From Acorus gramineus (lineage: Eukaryota > Streptophyta > Magnoliopsida > Acorales > Acoraceae): DNA of 64,000 bases. The DNA is taken from the NCBI GenBank assembly GCA_030737835.1, contig JAUJYN010000019.1:2564433-2628432 (forward strand), in the 5' to 3' direction. Shown piece by piece: positions 31,659-44,146 of this stretch. A program made the position numbers and the translations under genes. The notes beneath the pieces were generated by a model. That model did no database searches. It was given only the letters and a program-made list of their open reading frames with translations, and was not told the DNA's origin. The number at the start of each line of letters is the position of its first letter. Positions within the stretch are counted from its first letter, which is position 1.

Positions 31659-34291
31659 TGTCACGCCCCAGGGCGGCCGTCCCCGAGACGCGGCAATGGT
31701 ATATAAGATATCAGCAGTCTATACAGGAGATCAATAACATATTCTAAACAACATCAAAAATGACAACACAGACAATGAAGCAGCTCACATGATATATCCA
31801 AATAGCGAAAGCTCAAACGACTGAGTCTGTAATTCAAAGACATATTACAGACCCGATACATAATCAACTGTCCTGTGAGAGCCAATATATATAACGACAT
31901 CCAAATATAATACAAACATGTGCCCAAGCACGGAATACAGTACATACAATCAAAAGGGGATGCTGATGGCCTCTCACTCGCAGAACGTGACGCTGCTCCG
32001 CTACTGCTGATGTGCCTCGGGGAGCTCCTCCTTCAGATCCGACTCAGATATCACTGGAGAAAAAAATATGTGAGGGGTGAGCCACACGCTCAGTGAATAG
32101 CACAACCCATGCATCACAATTCATATTAACCTTAAATGATTTATAGCCCCTAAGTGGGAGTAACTACACAATCCAGTGGGTCGTTACATCGCCGACCCAC
32201 CACACCCTCACCCTCACCCTCAAGGGGTGACATGGGTCTTTTGGGACTGACTAGGCTGTTAATCACCCTTGGTCCACCGATAGCCTCTCCTCCACTCCGT
32301 AGCTCGCCTGGTCTACTCCCACGATCAGCACAGTCCGACGCATCGGAGGTACCTACAGATGGGAGCCCTCTGTCAGGACAGCCTGTCTAACGCTGGGGAG
32401 TCCCTACACGGATCCAACGAAGGGAAGAGAAACAGCCTACCCACACGGATACGATCCTCTTGGATCCGCCGACACCGATTGCAACTCTACTAATGCCATG
32501 AATTCACAAGAATTCCTGCAGGGCGCATAACTAAGATGCAGGGAGACATATATTATAACAACGAGGTTATAATATTTTCTAAGGCATGCTAATAACCATA
32601 TGCTCGAATTTGACTTAAATAAGTTAAACTAAATGGGAAACATGCGTAGGTCGAGGCTTTCCTAGCATGAATACATGGTATCAGGATGCGTAGGCCTCTA
32701 TACATAATAATAGGGTGCATATCCCTAGCATACAAAGTCTAAGGGGGGCATGGATACAACATAATGATCATGCATAGCACAGTTTACATTTAATACTAGC
32801 TAATATGCAACTATGGTGCCCCAGGGGAGGGCAATGCATGCCTACGTGCATCGAACGCCTCCCTACTGGGTTGGATTGTCCCACTCACCAAAACCCGGGT
32901 CGTCGCGTGACCGTCCGTCAAGATCTGCAAGACATGGGTAATCAAAATGGTGAGTAATTACACAAATACATAAGAAATACGCTAGAAATACCCAACACTC
33001 GGAAAAGCATGCATACGGGCCCGCACGCACGCGAGTCCGAGTGCCCCGACACCCTTCCGCACCCACGGGCAGCCATGCGCACGGCCACCCGCACGCGCAC
33101 GCATGGGTGCGCACGCACACACGCACGCCCGCCCCCGGGCGCACTACCACGCCCCTGCCCGCACGCCCAGACGCGCTACCGCGTCCCTGCCTGCGCGTCC
33201 AGCCCTGCGTCTACTCGCGCGTACTGTGCCCCTGCGCAGCACCCCGCGCGCACCCCTGCGCGCACCGCGCGCACTGCACCCCCGCGCAGCACTCCGCGCG
33301 CACGCCCGCGCGTCTGCGCGTACGCGCGCGCGCCGCCAGCGCACCCGACTGCGTGCGCCAGCGCTTGCCTGCGCCCGTAGACTCGCGCGCACGCGCGCCC
33401 GAGCCAAACCCACTCCCTTCCTCAGCCCTCCCACACCCCTAACACACATGCATACCATGCACACTCCATATGCACACCCTAACATGCATCTAAACAAGGA
33501 AATGGGAGGAAAAGGACTCACCCAAAGGAGGAAGAACAAAGGGATGAAACCGGGTGCCCTTCGCGCACCGAATCACCACCACCAGGACTCTTCTCAGCCT
33601 AAGAATGGCTGAAAACAGAGGAGAAAGGGAGCTAAGAGAGGAGGTCAACAAAGGGTAAATCCAAAAACAAACCATGGAAAGGTAGATCGGAACCCTACCT
33701 TTCTTTTCTTCTTCTAGGGCTTCCTATTTCAAGCACTTCTACTAGATCAAATGGGGGATTTAAAGAGAGGGAATGTGAGAGTTTGTGAGTGAGAGAGATA
33801 GAGAGAGATAGAGAGAGATGGGGAAGAAGGACTGGACGCCTAAGTGAACTCACCCACACACACACACTTAGCCACTCACACACTCACATTAGGGCACTTA
33901 GGGTATTTTTGGTGAGCTTTGACTATGGTCAACTCAACCACACAAACAAACAAAGAGATTTGACCAAGTCAATGGTCAAACTTGACTTGGTCAAAGTCAT
34001 CTTTGACTTGGTCAAGTCTCCCCATGACTTTTCACTTGGTCAAAATCCGGATACGATTCGGAACTGTGAAATTCTGAAACGTTACCGGAATTCGATGAAA
34101 TTTTCGTGAGTGGCTTGAAATGGAACAAGGATACATAATGTGCAGTTAGATTTTCAATCGGAGTTCTCAAGCTCATGATGATAGCCAAAAGTTTGAAATT
34201 TTAGCGGTTCCGATAAAAAAAAAGAAAAAGTTGAAAAACTGGCAGAATGCTCCAATGGTGACCAGAAGGCTAAAAGTGACACATTTATAAC
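31659..34291 (-). mobile_element. 5' LTR of element A2 (family A)
   Basis: A 2633-bp LTR whose plus-strand start TGTCACGCCCCAGGGCGG and end GTGACACATTTATAAC match the other A LTRs; the terminal base is altered (C|G instead of CA). Element-sense features: W-boxes 33958-34045; intron 1 from 33521 to 32925 (597 bp, GTGAGT...TTGCAG); exon 2 32889-32924 (36 nt); intron 2 from 32888 to 32054 (835 bp); G4 motif 32196-32219. The spliced frame of exons 1-3 is open. Close match to the truncated 3' LTR implies a fairly recent insertion. Confidence 0.87.
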
Positions 34292-35679
34292 GACGACGGC
34301 CCCCCCTGTGGCCCGTCCTTTGGCTCCACCTGCGGCACCCCCTACAGCACCGTGAATACGAAGTTATTGGGTATTGGTATGTCCTATTTTTTTCAGATTT
34401 ATGTAGTGTTATTGGGGTCTTAAAAATGTTGGATGTTAAAATGGTTTTTCATAGAAGTTTAGGGTCATCTTTTAAAAGTTTGGGGTCTTAAAAATTGGTG
34501 TTATTGTGGTAAATTTTGTTCCAAGTGAAAGTGTTCTAATTGCATGATCAATCACATTTACTGATGATAGTTTGGGTAGTGCTCCAAATTTGTCATCTAT
34601 GGTCTCATCCAAATTATTTGGGGATCTCAGAGTCTTTAATTGATCAAACTTAAATTCTAGTTTTCAACTGATGCATCCCTTCATTGCCTAGATGTTGGAT
34701 GCTGGATGTTTGGAATATGACATTTATGTGTGATGTTTGGAACCTGGTCTTTGGGTAGGTATGTGATACCTGTTGTCTTTCATAGTCTTTGTCTTCATTA
34801 TAAACATATATAACAAGGACCAAACTTGTCCTCCACCTGTTAATCTGAATAAGGGTTCCTTTTTAAAAAACATGATCCGGTAACCAAAATTTGACAAATA
34901 TTTGATCTAAGTCAATAAAAAAATGATAATTCATACTTCCAAACACCATCTAAAAGTGATAGGATGATACGTATCTTTTAATTGATTTAAAATGTGTGAG
35001 GTTGCCATCAGAAGAACAAATTTGTTTTTTTTTATCATGTCCGATAACATTTGATCTGGCACATCAAAGTTTTTATTAGATGTGTTGGTCAATCTGGTGA
35101 TTAGATAAATTGATTTTTTAGAGGCCTATATGTGTTAGATGATATTGATGATTTTATTTGTTACAAAATTTGAATGCATTTTTAGTTTGAAAGTCATTTC
35201 TTTTACTCAATGACTTTCCCTGTTGCCCTGTTTCTCATCCTTTTAGCCCCCCCTTGACATCTTTGATTGAATATGTTGTCTTTACATATCTCGTCCTTTT
35301 AGCTTTGCAATTCATGTTGTAGAAGTGTAAGCATATGTATTATACTACTCAGCTTATTATTCATTTATTACATTCTCATCATTCTTTTTAAATTTCTGTG
35401 ACAAGGAACTCCAAATTATCGGAAATTTCAACTTGATGAGACAGATAAACTTAGAGCAGTGACTCTCATATCATGTTGTAGGTTTTTATATGTTATGTTT
35501 CCAAATCCTTTTTTTTTTCAAGATTTGTTTTCAAACATAAATATGGTTGGTTTAAACTATTTTTAGATGTTTAGAATGACTAATGTTGCCAAGAATTCAA
35601 GCCATAGAGGACAGGTTCCATAAGGTTGAAGCGCGACAAGAACGTGCAGGAGAGTTAGAGCAAGTAATTGCAGCTCTAG
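34292..35679. other. AT-rich stretch with two small exon-like patches
   Basis: Right of A2 a Pro/Ala-rich frame (34294-34356, APPVARPLAPPAAPPTAP and a stop) has coding-like composition. At 35587-35679 a plus-strand frame reads RIQAIEDRFHKVEARQERAG and then ELEQVIAAL, a likely coiled coil, ending where the Tat LTR begins. They may be exons of an old transposase-type gene, but no motif proves it. The remainder is AT-rich without a gene I can support. Confidence 0.35.
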
Positions 35680-36960
35680 TGTGTAGATACCCCAATTTTG
35701 ACCGTCCAAAGAGACAAAAATACTTCAAGTAATATTAGAAACAACCACATTTGGACATCTAATAGAAAACTCCCTTAGAAACCAAAAACCGGAAACCCTG
35801 GTCCAAACCCTTAGGAAAACCTAGGACTTGGACAGGGGCGGCTACTTCCGCCCCATTGACCCACCCAAACCGCCTTCATGGATGGGACATAAAGCAAGCA
35901 TGATTGTGGCGGATTGTCCCTTCTAGCCATCCCATTTCAGCCGGTTCATCCTTAGTAACCGACCCAAGCAACCGCTTGTCAGAGATGGGACGTTTGGCAG
36001 GTTACGATGAGGGCGGCTACTTGAGAGTAGCCGCCCCTCACTGGGAGACTAGTTTCAACTAGCCGCCCCTCACCTGGACATTGTCAGAGAACAAAGATCT
36101 AATGGGAGGTCAAATCAAACACCTTATTACCCATTTTGATCTATTGTCCAGTGGACACTTCCCTACACCTCTTTTACTATAAATAGAGGGGTTCAAACTC
36201 TTTTTCTAACATAACCAAAAAATATCAATTTCATTCCCAAGCATAATCCATAACCCAACAACACTCACAAATCAACCCATATCCCTTCCGCACTTGAAAC
36301 CCTTGAGAGAGAAAGTGAGAGAGAAACCCATTCCCTGCATAAATCCACTCTCCAAAAACCCAGGTTAAAACCTAGCTTAACCTTTGCCAATACCCAAGAT
36401 CAAACCCTACCCAGGTTCTGCCCAAATTGAACCAGACACCAGGCGGCTGCTCCCAACTAACCGCCCCCCACCAGGCAGCTAAATCCAACTAGTCGGCCCT
36501 TCCCTAGCCCATCTTAGTCCTAATTCTCCTTTAGTCAGGTTCCCGAAGCAAAAGAGGATCCCTGTCTTCACCTCTGTGTACAGCATATCGTGTCTCAGAG
36601 CAGAGACCCCACAAACTCCCCCATGAAGGCGATCAAATCCGCCCCAACTTTTCCTACTTTTTTAGAAAAGCAGTTGGCGATCACAACAACCCTTGAATCC
36701 TCCTGAGGACCCGTTGGCCGCCTCAGCCAGGAACGAAACCCCCCATCACCCATTTCAAGAGACGATCCGATCAAGCCTGCCAAGGCGCAGCTCTCCGGAC
36801 CCAAGCCTCCGAAGAACCCCCACAAACGAACAACCCCGAAGGACCCAGGAGGAGGAAGAGAGGGAGGAAGGCTTCCCGGAGCATCCCCCCAACACCACAC
36901 CCCCTTTTCCTTTTTCCAAAATCCGATACCGATAGCCTAGCGATCACGGTGGGATTGCCC
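35680..36960 (+). mobile_element. Tat-type LTR and leader (right copy)
   Basis: Begins TGTGTAGATACCCCAATTTTG, a start typical of Tat-lineage LTRs, directly after an exon-like patch. It holds repeated GGCGGCTACTT and AGCCGCCCCTCA words and a strong TATA box (TATAAATA, 36178-36185). The right end is uncertain (about 36950); no clear PBS was recognised. Only about 120 bp later the sequence is already at the end of integrase, so almost all of gag-pol has been deleted. Confidence 0.6.
36178..36185 (+). promoter_or_regulatory. TATA box of the Tat-type LTR
   Basis: TATAAATA followed by a GAGGGG word. The position, about 500 bp into the LTR, and the A/C-rich leader after it fit an LTR promoter with transcription starting near 36210. 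Confidence 0.6.
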
Positions 36961-37079
36961 TCGTGAAAGACAATAAAAGGTAATCCTCTTCTGCTTCCTT
37001 CCGATAAACCTGACTAGAATGCCATAACCCCTCTAGGAAAATATATGTTAAAACCCCAGCATACCAAAGAAGGATATCA

Positions 37080-37315
37080 AGGGCTTTTCAAAAGAAGGTA
37101 ATAGAGTGGAAATTCAAGGTTGGGGAGATGGTACTCAAGCAAATTATTCCATCAAGGCAGCCCCATGCAAGAGGAAAACTACAACTAACATGGGAGAGAC
37201 TCTATGTGATCACCCATTCCTACTCCGGGAATGCCTACCGCTTGGTAGACGTTGAAGGAAATAAAATTTCAGGTCCATAGAATGCACTTTATTCAAAGAA
37301 ATTCCATGCATGAAG
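37080..37315 (+). pseudogene. Tat-lineage integrase C-terminus (right copy)
   Basis: Plus-strand frame: EWKFKVGEMVLKQIIPS, KLQLTWERLYVITHSYSGNA, YRLVDVEG, then a TAG in place of the Trp codon, then NALYSKKFHA and a stop. It matches the left copy at 24160-24282. Trp-to-stop and small changes mark it as dead. The rest of pol is missing upstream. Confidence 0.8.
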
Positions 37316-38548
37316 TATCAATACTTGAGAAGTCTTATTCTTTCTGACTGTGAATTCCTCTATTTCATGCTTGATGATATAATTATGAGAGTCTTGAAGA
37401 TAACATGTATTTTATTTGGACTCATACTCACCAATCATGCCACCTTCATCACACTAGTATGACCTAAGATTTCATACACATGATAAAAGGAAAAATTGCA
37501 TGCCCGTAGATTGGGGCAATTTTTAATTTTAAAGCATCTTTCCTTTTATTTTATCACACTTAGTCATATATCAACCAAGGCCTATGAAAAATTACCCTGG
37601 ACCTTGCATATGTCCCAAAACTGACTCTAGCACAATACAAACATTTCAAAAGGGAAAGCAGAAAAGAATAGGGGTAATAAATAGAAACACCTCCCTCTCA
37701 AAAGGCTATGAGATGCCAAAAAATTTAGACACCCCGAGTGGGTTACATTCTCTATTCAAGGCTAAAAGCTCAAAACATCACCTGCCCGGTGGTGGGCTGT
37801 ACTTTCCCCCCGAAGAAAAGAAAAGAAAATAAGTGGTAAAAGGAAGAAAGCCAGAGGGACCTAGAAAATAGGACATATGCTAGGACTGGGGCAATTTTAA
37901 AAATTGGTTCAAGGAAGATATCCCCATTCACCCACTCTTTTACCCACTGCGAGGAGATTGGAATTAAACCATGATTGCTGGTAAGGTGAAATTTCAACCA
38001 AAGGTGAATCTTTCCTTACGCTTATCACAACACACAATCTCACATGAGTCTATTCAAAGTCTTGCTTATCTAATAGATGCTTATTTAAATTGATTCATGG
38101 TACATTCACGGATTTCTCAGCATGCTTAGAATAACATGATCAAGTATTTAAGAGCCACATTACTTGAAATATCACCACCTTAAGCCAAACCACTCTAAAT
38201 GCAATCCTGGGTTGGACATGAGTGACCACAAGGATCTATCCTCAAGGAACATGATAGTATACCTTGCTTGAAATAGGAGATTAAAACATTGCCTTCTCAC
38301 ATTAAAGCTTTTGAAAAAATCAAAATGCCCCCTTATGCTCACTTAGGCTTTGTACTCACACTCCAAGCATAAGTTTGCATTTTTTGTTTTCCAAATATTT
38401 AGGCACCAAATCTCTCCAAATGTCACAATTGACTCCCCACACCTACCTAAAAATTGCCTCTATTACACCTACTTGCCCCCTCATGCACCTCTACACATAT
38501 TTGAAAATTGCCCCACTCTTATGCTTGAGGTCACCTTGACACCCCCCC
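37316..38548 (+). mobile_element. Tat 3' spacer (right copy)
   Basis: Non-coding DNA following the integrase end. Its parts match the left copy in reverse: GATAACATGTATTTTATTTG (37400-37420) against 24050, GGGCTGTACT (37793) against 23560, and 38200-38500 against 20300-20520. It is interrupted at 38548 by solo LTR A3 and resumes at 52116. Confidence 0.65.
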
Positions 38549-39036
38549 TTTCACGCCCCAGGGCGGCCGTCCCTGAGGCGCGGCAATGGTATATATGATA
38601 TCAGCAGTCTATACAGGAGGTCAATAACATACTCTAAACAACATCAAAAATGACAACACAGACAAAAAGGTGGCTGACATAATATATACACAAATAGCGG
38701 AAGCTAAAAGACTGAGTCTGTAATTCAAAAGACATATTACAGACCCGATACATAATCAACTGTCCTGTGAGAGCCAATATATACAACGACATCCAAATAT
38801 AATACAATGTGTAACCAAGCACGGAATACAATACATACAATCAAAAGGGGATGCTGATGGCCTCTCACTCGCAGAACGTGACGCTGCTCCGCTACTGCTG
38901 ATGTGCCTCGGGGAGCTCCTCCTTCAGATGCGACTCAGATATCACTGCAGAAAAAAATATGCGAGGGGTGAGCCACACGCTCAGTGAATAGCACAACCCA
39001 TGCATCACAATTCATATTAACCTCAAATAATTATAG
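38549..39036 (-). mobile_element. Solo LTR A3, left part (interrupted by element B)
   Basis: Begins TTTCACGCCCCAGGGCGG (the terminal TG is mutated to TT) and matches the A2 5' LTR from 31659 on. It contains exon 3 of the leader (38880-38944) and the intron 2 acceptor. It stops at TTATAG where element B begins; the A2 LTR is uninterrupted at this point. The outer TSD is CCCCC (38544-38548 and 52116-52120), which is weak evidence because the flank is C-rich. Confidence 0.85.
39032..39036. repeat. Target-site duplication of element B (TATAG)
   Basis: TATAG at 39032-39036 and again at 50055-50059, directly bordering the two outer LTR ends of B. The A2 LTR carries a single copy at the same place (TTATAGCCCCTAAG), which confirms insertion. 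Confidence 0.93.
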
Positions 39037-42000
39037 TGTCACGCCCCAGGGCGGCCGTCCCTGGGACGCGGCAAGTGTATACATGATATCAGCAGATATA
39101 CACGAGATCAATAAAATACTCTAAACAACAATTAAAATGACAACACAGACGAAAGCAAGGCTGACATGATATATACACAGATAGCGGAAGCTAAAAGACT
39201 GAGTCTGTAATCCAAAAACATACTACAGACTCGACACATAATCAAATGTCCTGTGAGAGCCAATATACACACATACATCCAAATACAATCCAAACTGGGT
39301 GCCCAAGCACGGAAATATATACATACAATCTAAAGGATGTTGATGGCCTCTAAAACTCAAGGGACATGGCGCTACTCCGCTACTGGTGCAGTCTCTCAGG
39401 GAGCTCCTCCTTCAAGTCCGCCTCGGTAATCACTGGAGAAAATAATTATGCGAGGGGTGAGCCACACGCTCAGTGAATAGCACAACCCATGCATCACAAT
39501 TCATATTAACCACAACAATTATTAAAAGCCTCAAAGTGGTAGGAACTACACAAATCCAGTGGGTCGCTACATCGCCGAACCACCACACCCTCACCCTCAC
39601 CCCTCAATAGGTGACATAGGATATTGGGACTTACAAGGCTGATAATCATCCATACACAAATCCAGTGGGTCGCTACATGGCCGACCCACCACACCCTCAC
39701 CCTCACCCCTCAATATGGTGACATAGGATATTGGGACTGACTAGGCTGTTGGTCACCCTTGGTCCACCGATAGTCTCTCCTCCACTCCGTAGGCCGCTTG
39801 GCCACTCCCACATTTAGCACAGTCCGTCCCAAATCAGGAGGTGCCTACTGATGGGAGCCCTCCATGGGACGGCCTTTCTAACGCTGGGGCAGTCTCTACA
39901 CGGATCCAATGAAGGGAACAGAACAGCCTATCCATACGCATATGATCCACTCGGATCCGTCGACAACACATCTCAACAACTCTAATGTCTTGAATTCTTC
40001 AGAATTCCTCCAGGGCGCATAACCAAGATGCGGGGAAAATATAAGATAATAATGAGGAAAAGAAACCTTGGGAGGGCAACCTGAGGTCCCGATATAGGAC
40101 ATCCCGACAACCAAACAAGGAACACGGAGTACCCTAGCCCGGGTCTCAATGTTGACCTCGCAAGGCCCCCTTAATATTCCCCAAGGCATACTAATAGACA
40201 TATGCTCGCATTTAATTTAATAAATTAAACTAATAGGACACATGCATAGGTCGAGGCTTTCCTAGCATGATAACAAGGTGACAGGATGCATGGCTCTTAC
40301 ACATATCCTAAGGGTGCAAGTCCCTAACATGCAAAGTCTAGGGTGGCATGCATTCTATACACTAATCATGCTTGCATGGATTACATGTTAACAAGTTAAT
40401 ATTTACTATGGTGCCCCAGAGGAGGGCGGTATACGCCCAAGTGCATATAGCGCCTCCCAACTGGGTTGGGTTGTCCCACTCACCGATAATCAGGTCGTCG
40501 CGCGACTGTCTGTCAAGATCTGCAAGACAGGGTAATAAACTCGGTGAGTAAAATACACAAATACACCAAAAATACACTAAAAATACACCCGCGAATGTAC
40601 ATACGGCCCGTACGCACGCGAGCCCGAGCACCCCAACTCATCCCGAACCCCCGGGCAGCCGTACGCACGGCCACCCGCCCCGGGCGCACAGCCGAGCCCC
40701 GGCCCTCGCGCCCAGACGCACTGCTGAGCCGCCCGCACGCCCGGACACCCTGCCGAATCCCCCCGGGTGCACCGCGCGCTCACTGCACCCCAGCGCAGCG
40801 ACTCGCGCGCACACCCGCACGCCCAACGCCCCATCGCAGCATCCCGCGCGCACCCCGTGCGGACCACCAGCTCGCCTCACCGCGTGCGCACAGCACGCCT
40901 GGGCCTCTGCGCAGCGCTCCGCGCGCACTCCCCGCACGGCGCCCTGCGCGCAGCACCCGCACGCGGCCCGCGTGCACGGCACGCACAGCGCCCAGCGCGG
41001 CCCCCGCGCGCACGCCCGCGCACGGCGCCCAGCGCCAGGTCTCGCACGCTCCTGCTCCACCCACGCGCAAGCCCTCGCGCATGCGCGCGTACCCTGCCAG
41101 CCTGCTCTGCCCGCCCTGCCTGCCAGCCCGCCTGCCTGTGCTGCTTGGGCTGCGAGCCTACCCGAGCCGGCCTGCCATCCCGCCCGAGCCATCCTACCAC
41201 CTCCCCGACGGCCACCAATGGCCTCCAACCGCCACCAACCGCCACCCACCGCCACCAACAACCACCCATACTCAAAACCACCCTCCTAACATGCATCTAA
41301 GCAAGAAAAGGAAGGAAAGAAAGCTTACCCTAGGAGAGGAAAGGAAGGGAAGGGGATCGGGAGCTCTTCGTGCACTGAAACACCTCCTCAAGGACCACCA
41401 CCACCAAGATCTCCTTCAGCCCTCAAGGTGGCTGAAATCAGAGGAGAAAAGAGGGTATGAGAGGGGGTCATACAAGTGGGAACTCGAATCCGAGACCACC
41501 GGAAGATAGATCAGGAGCTCACCTTTGCTTTCTCTTCTTAGAGTTTTTGGATCCAAGCCTTCTAGCTAGGTCAAAAGGTGGAAAAAGAGAGAGGGGGAGA
41601 GAGAAATTTGGGTGGAGAAGATGATGAATAGTGGGGGGAGAAGATATTTTAGCTCACTTATAAGTTAACTCTCACTTAGATTAGGCTAACTAGGTTTAAT
41701 TAGGGTTTAAGAGAGGATTAGTGAGATTTAAGTGAGCTTTGACTTGTCAACCCAACCACACAAAAAAACAAAAGGGGTTGACCAAGTCATGGGCCCACTT
41801 TGACCAAGTCAACTCTCCCAATGACTTCTCGCTCGGTCAAAACCCGGATACGCCCGGAACTGTGAAATTCTGAAACGTTACCGGAATTCGATGAAATTTT
41901 TGTGAGTGGCTTGAAATGGCACCAGGACACATAATATGCAGTTAGATTTTCAATCGGAGTCCTCAAACTCAGGATGATAGCTAACAGTCCAAAATTTTAG

Positions 42001-42087
42001 CGGTTCCGATCGAAAAACGAAAAAACTCAAAAACTGCCAGAATGCTCCAATGGTTACCAGAAGGCTAAAAGTGACACATATATAACA
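39037..42087 (-). mobile_element. 3' LTR of element B (family B)
   Basis: A 3051-bp LTR with plus-strand ends TGTCACGCCCC and GTGACACATATATAACA. Element-sense features: TATA-like ACTTATAAGT (41657-41666), W-box pairs (41778, 41800), intron 1 from 41328 to 40520 (809 bp, GTAAGC...TTGCAG), exon 2 40484-40519 (36 nt), intron 2 from 40483 to 39433 (1051 bp). A block with ATCCAGTGGGTCGCTACAT and CACACCCTCACCCTCACC is duplicated (39553-39610, 39659-39715). A TAG at the end of exon 1 closes the spliced frame seen in A and D. Confidence 0.9.
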
Positions 42088-42101
42088 TTCTTCCCCCCTT
42101 A
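42088..42101 (-). promoter_or_regulatory. Polypurine tract of element B
   Basis: On the minus strand TAAGGGGGGAAGAA ends directly at the 3' LTR start TGTTATATATG, the standard PPT position. Confidence 0.85.
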
Positions 42102-43004
42102 GGAAATTTTGTCCTCAAAATAAATACAAAAACATCTAGGAAGGGAAAAGATGCGGATACGCGTCACGCATGGCGTCCTCGAGCTCCCAAGTGGCCTCGA
42201 CACCGGAACGGTGCTGCCATCGCACCTTGACCAGCTGGACGGTCTTGGTGCGGAGCTTCTTCTCGCGGCGGTCCAGGATCTCAATCGGCTACTCGACGAA
42301 TGACAAGTCCGGCTCGAAGACGAGCGGCTCGAACGGGATGACGTGAGCAGGATCGTGGACATAGCGCCTCAGCTGTGAGACATGGAAGACGTCATGGGCC
42401 TGAGCCAACTGTGGGGGCAGAGCTATGCGATAGGCCACCTCCCCAACTCGCTCGAGGATGAGGAACGGCCCCGCACACCGAAACGGAAGATGCCCTTCAT
42501 CGGGGACACCTTCAAGAGGACATGGTCACCAACCTCGAAGGCGAGCTCACGGCGACGACGGTCGGCGTAGCTCTTCTGACGACTCTAAGCGACTCGGATA
42601 CGCTCGCGAATCGTCTTCACCGTCTCTGAGGTCTGGTGAACTATCTCTGGTCTGTCCAACTGGCGCTCTCCGACTTCGTCCCAACACAAGGGGGACCTGC
42701 AGCTGCGGCCATAGAGCACCTCATAAGGAGCCATCCGGATACTCGAGTGGTAGCTGTTGTTGTAGGCAAACTCCACCAACGGAAGGTGCCTCTCCCAACT
42801 GCCCCCAAAATCGAGAACACGGGCTTGCAGCATGTCCTCAAGAGTCTGGATCGTCCTCTCCGACTGGCCGTCCGTCTGCGGATGAAACGCTGTACTGAAA
42901 TGGAGGTTCGTACCAAGGGCGTGCTGGAGGCTACGCCAGAACCTCAAAGTAAAACGCGTCTCGATTGGAAATGATGCTGACGGGAGTGCCATGGAGACGA
43001 ACAA
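42099..43004 (-). pseudogene. Element B integrase C-terminal half and chromodomain (broken)
   Basis: The frame 43004-42585 carries [20 protein letters not shown] (catalytic Glu) and [19 protein letters not shown] frameshift and a short deletion near 42470 (a stretch present in A2 at 27560-27590 is absent) interrupt the GPF module. The chromodomain reads as in A2 but with a TAG stop at 42289-42291 where A2 has a Gln codon. It is therefore non-functional. Confidence 0.85.
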
Positions 43005-44070
43005 TCCCGGAGACGAACAACTGCGCCAGGGTGTCCAGAGAATCGGTGAGTCGGATGGGGAGGAAATGAGCAGACTTCGTCAGCCGGTCGACGATCACCC
43101 AGATGGCATCGCGACCCGAACGTGACCTCGGCAAACCTGAGACAAAGTCCATGGTGATCTGCTCCCACTTCCACTGAGGGATCTCAATGGACTGCAGCTT
43201 CCCCGTAGGGCGCTGATGCTCCGACTTCACCTGCTGGCATACTAAGCATCGGGCAACGAAACGGGCAATATCCGTCTTCATCCCGCGCCACCAGTAGCCA
43301 CGACGAAGGCCCCTGTACATCTTCGTGCCACCAGGATGCACTGTGTACCTCGAACGATGGGCCTCGTCCAGAATCTTCCGCTTCAGCTCTGCGTCGTCGG
43401 GAATGCATACTCGGCCTCTGAACCGCAGGATCCCGTCCGTGCGAATCTGGTAGTCCGGACGCTCGCCCCGGGCGACGCCTTCAGAGAGGACTATAAAATG
43501 CGGATCCTGAGCCTGAGCCGTGCGGATATCGTCGAGAAGGACTGGCTGCACCACTAGCCTGGCCAAAAAGCCACCCGCAGGAGTCTCTCGAACACTGATC
43601 CAGCAAGCGGCCTCCTCCAGAAGCCTCCAACGACGTACAGCCATGTGGGCGGCCATGCCCAAGGGCTGCCTACTGAGAGCATCTGCCACGACATTCGCCT
43701 TACCCGGATGGTAAGCGATGTCACAATCATAGTCCGTCAGGAACTCGACCCAACGTCTCTGACGCATGTTGAGCTCCGGCTGGGACTGCAAATATGTCAA
43801 GCTCTTATGATCAGTAAAGAGCTCGAACTCCTCTCCATAGAGGTAATGCCTCCACATCTTCAGCGCAAAGATGATCGCTGCCAACTCAAGGTCGTGGGTG
43901 GGGTAATTCTGCTCATGGGGCTTCAACTGACGAGACGCGTAAGCCACAACCTTACCGTGCTGCATCAGGACGCAACCCACACCCAACTGCGATGCATCTG
44001 TGTAAACTGCGAACCCACCACTCCCAGACGGAAGGGTAAGAACTGGCGCTGAGGTGAGCCTTTGCTTCAA
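42931..44070 (-). pseudogene. Element B RNase H and integrase N-terminal half
   Basis: A long frame (379 residues) starting in the RT connection: [20 protein letters not shown] (first RNase H Asp), [20 protein letters not shown] (Glu), [20 protein letters not shown] (Asp), [17 protein letters not shown]. It is followed by the integrase zinc-binding region ([20 protein letters not shown], then [13 protein letters not shown]) and the core ([17 protein letters not shown]). The second catalytic Asp is replaced: the frame reads IISNRDAF where A2 has FSDRDARF. The frame is lost soon after. Confidence 0.9.
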
Positions 44071-44146
44071 CTCCTGGAAGCTCTCCTCGCAAGACGGGGA
44101 CCACTCAAACCGGACATCCTTCGAGTGAGGCGGGTAAGAGGAACGG

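Noticed and set aside
40544..41509. 321-residue Pro/Ala/His-rich frame in the B LTR and its 376-residue partner at 48343-49473
   Set aside because: Antisense to B and spanning the leader intron. The similarity between them only reflects that the two LTRs are copies.
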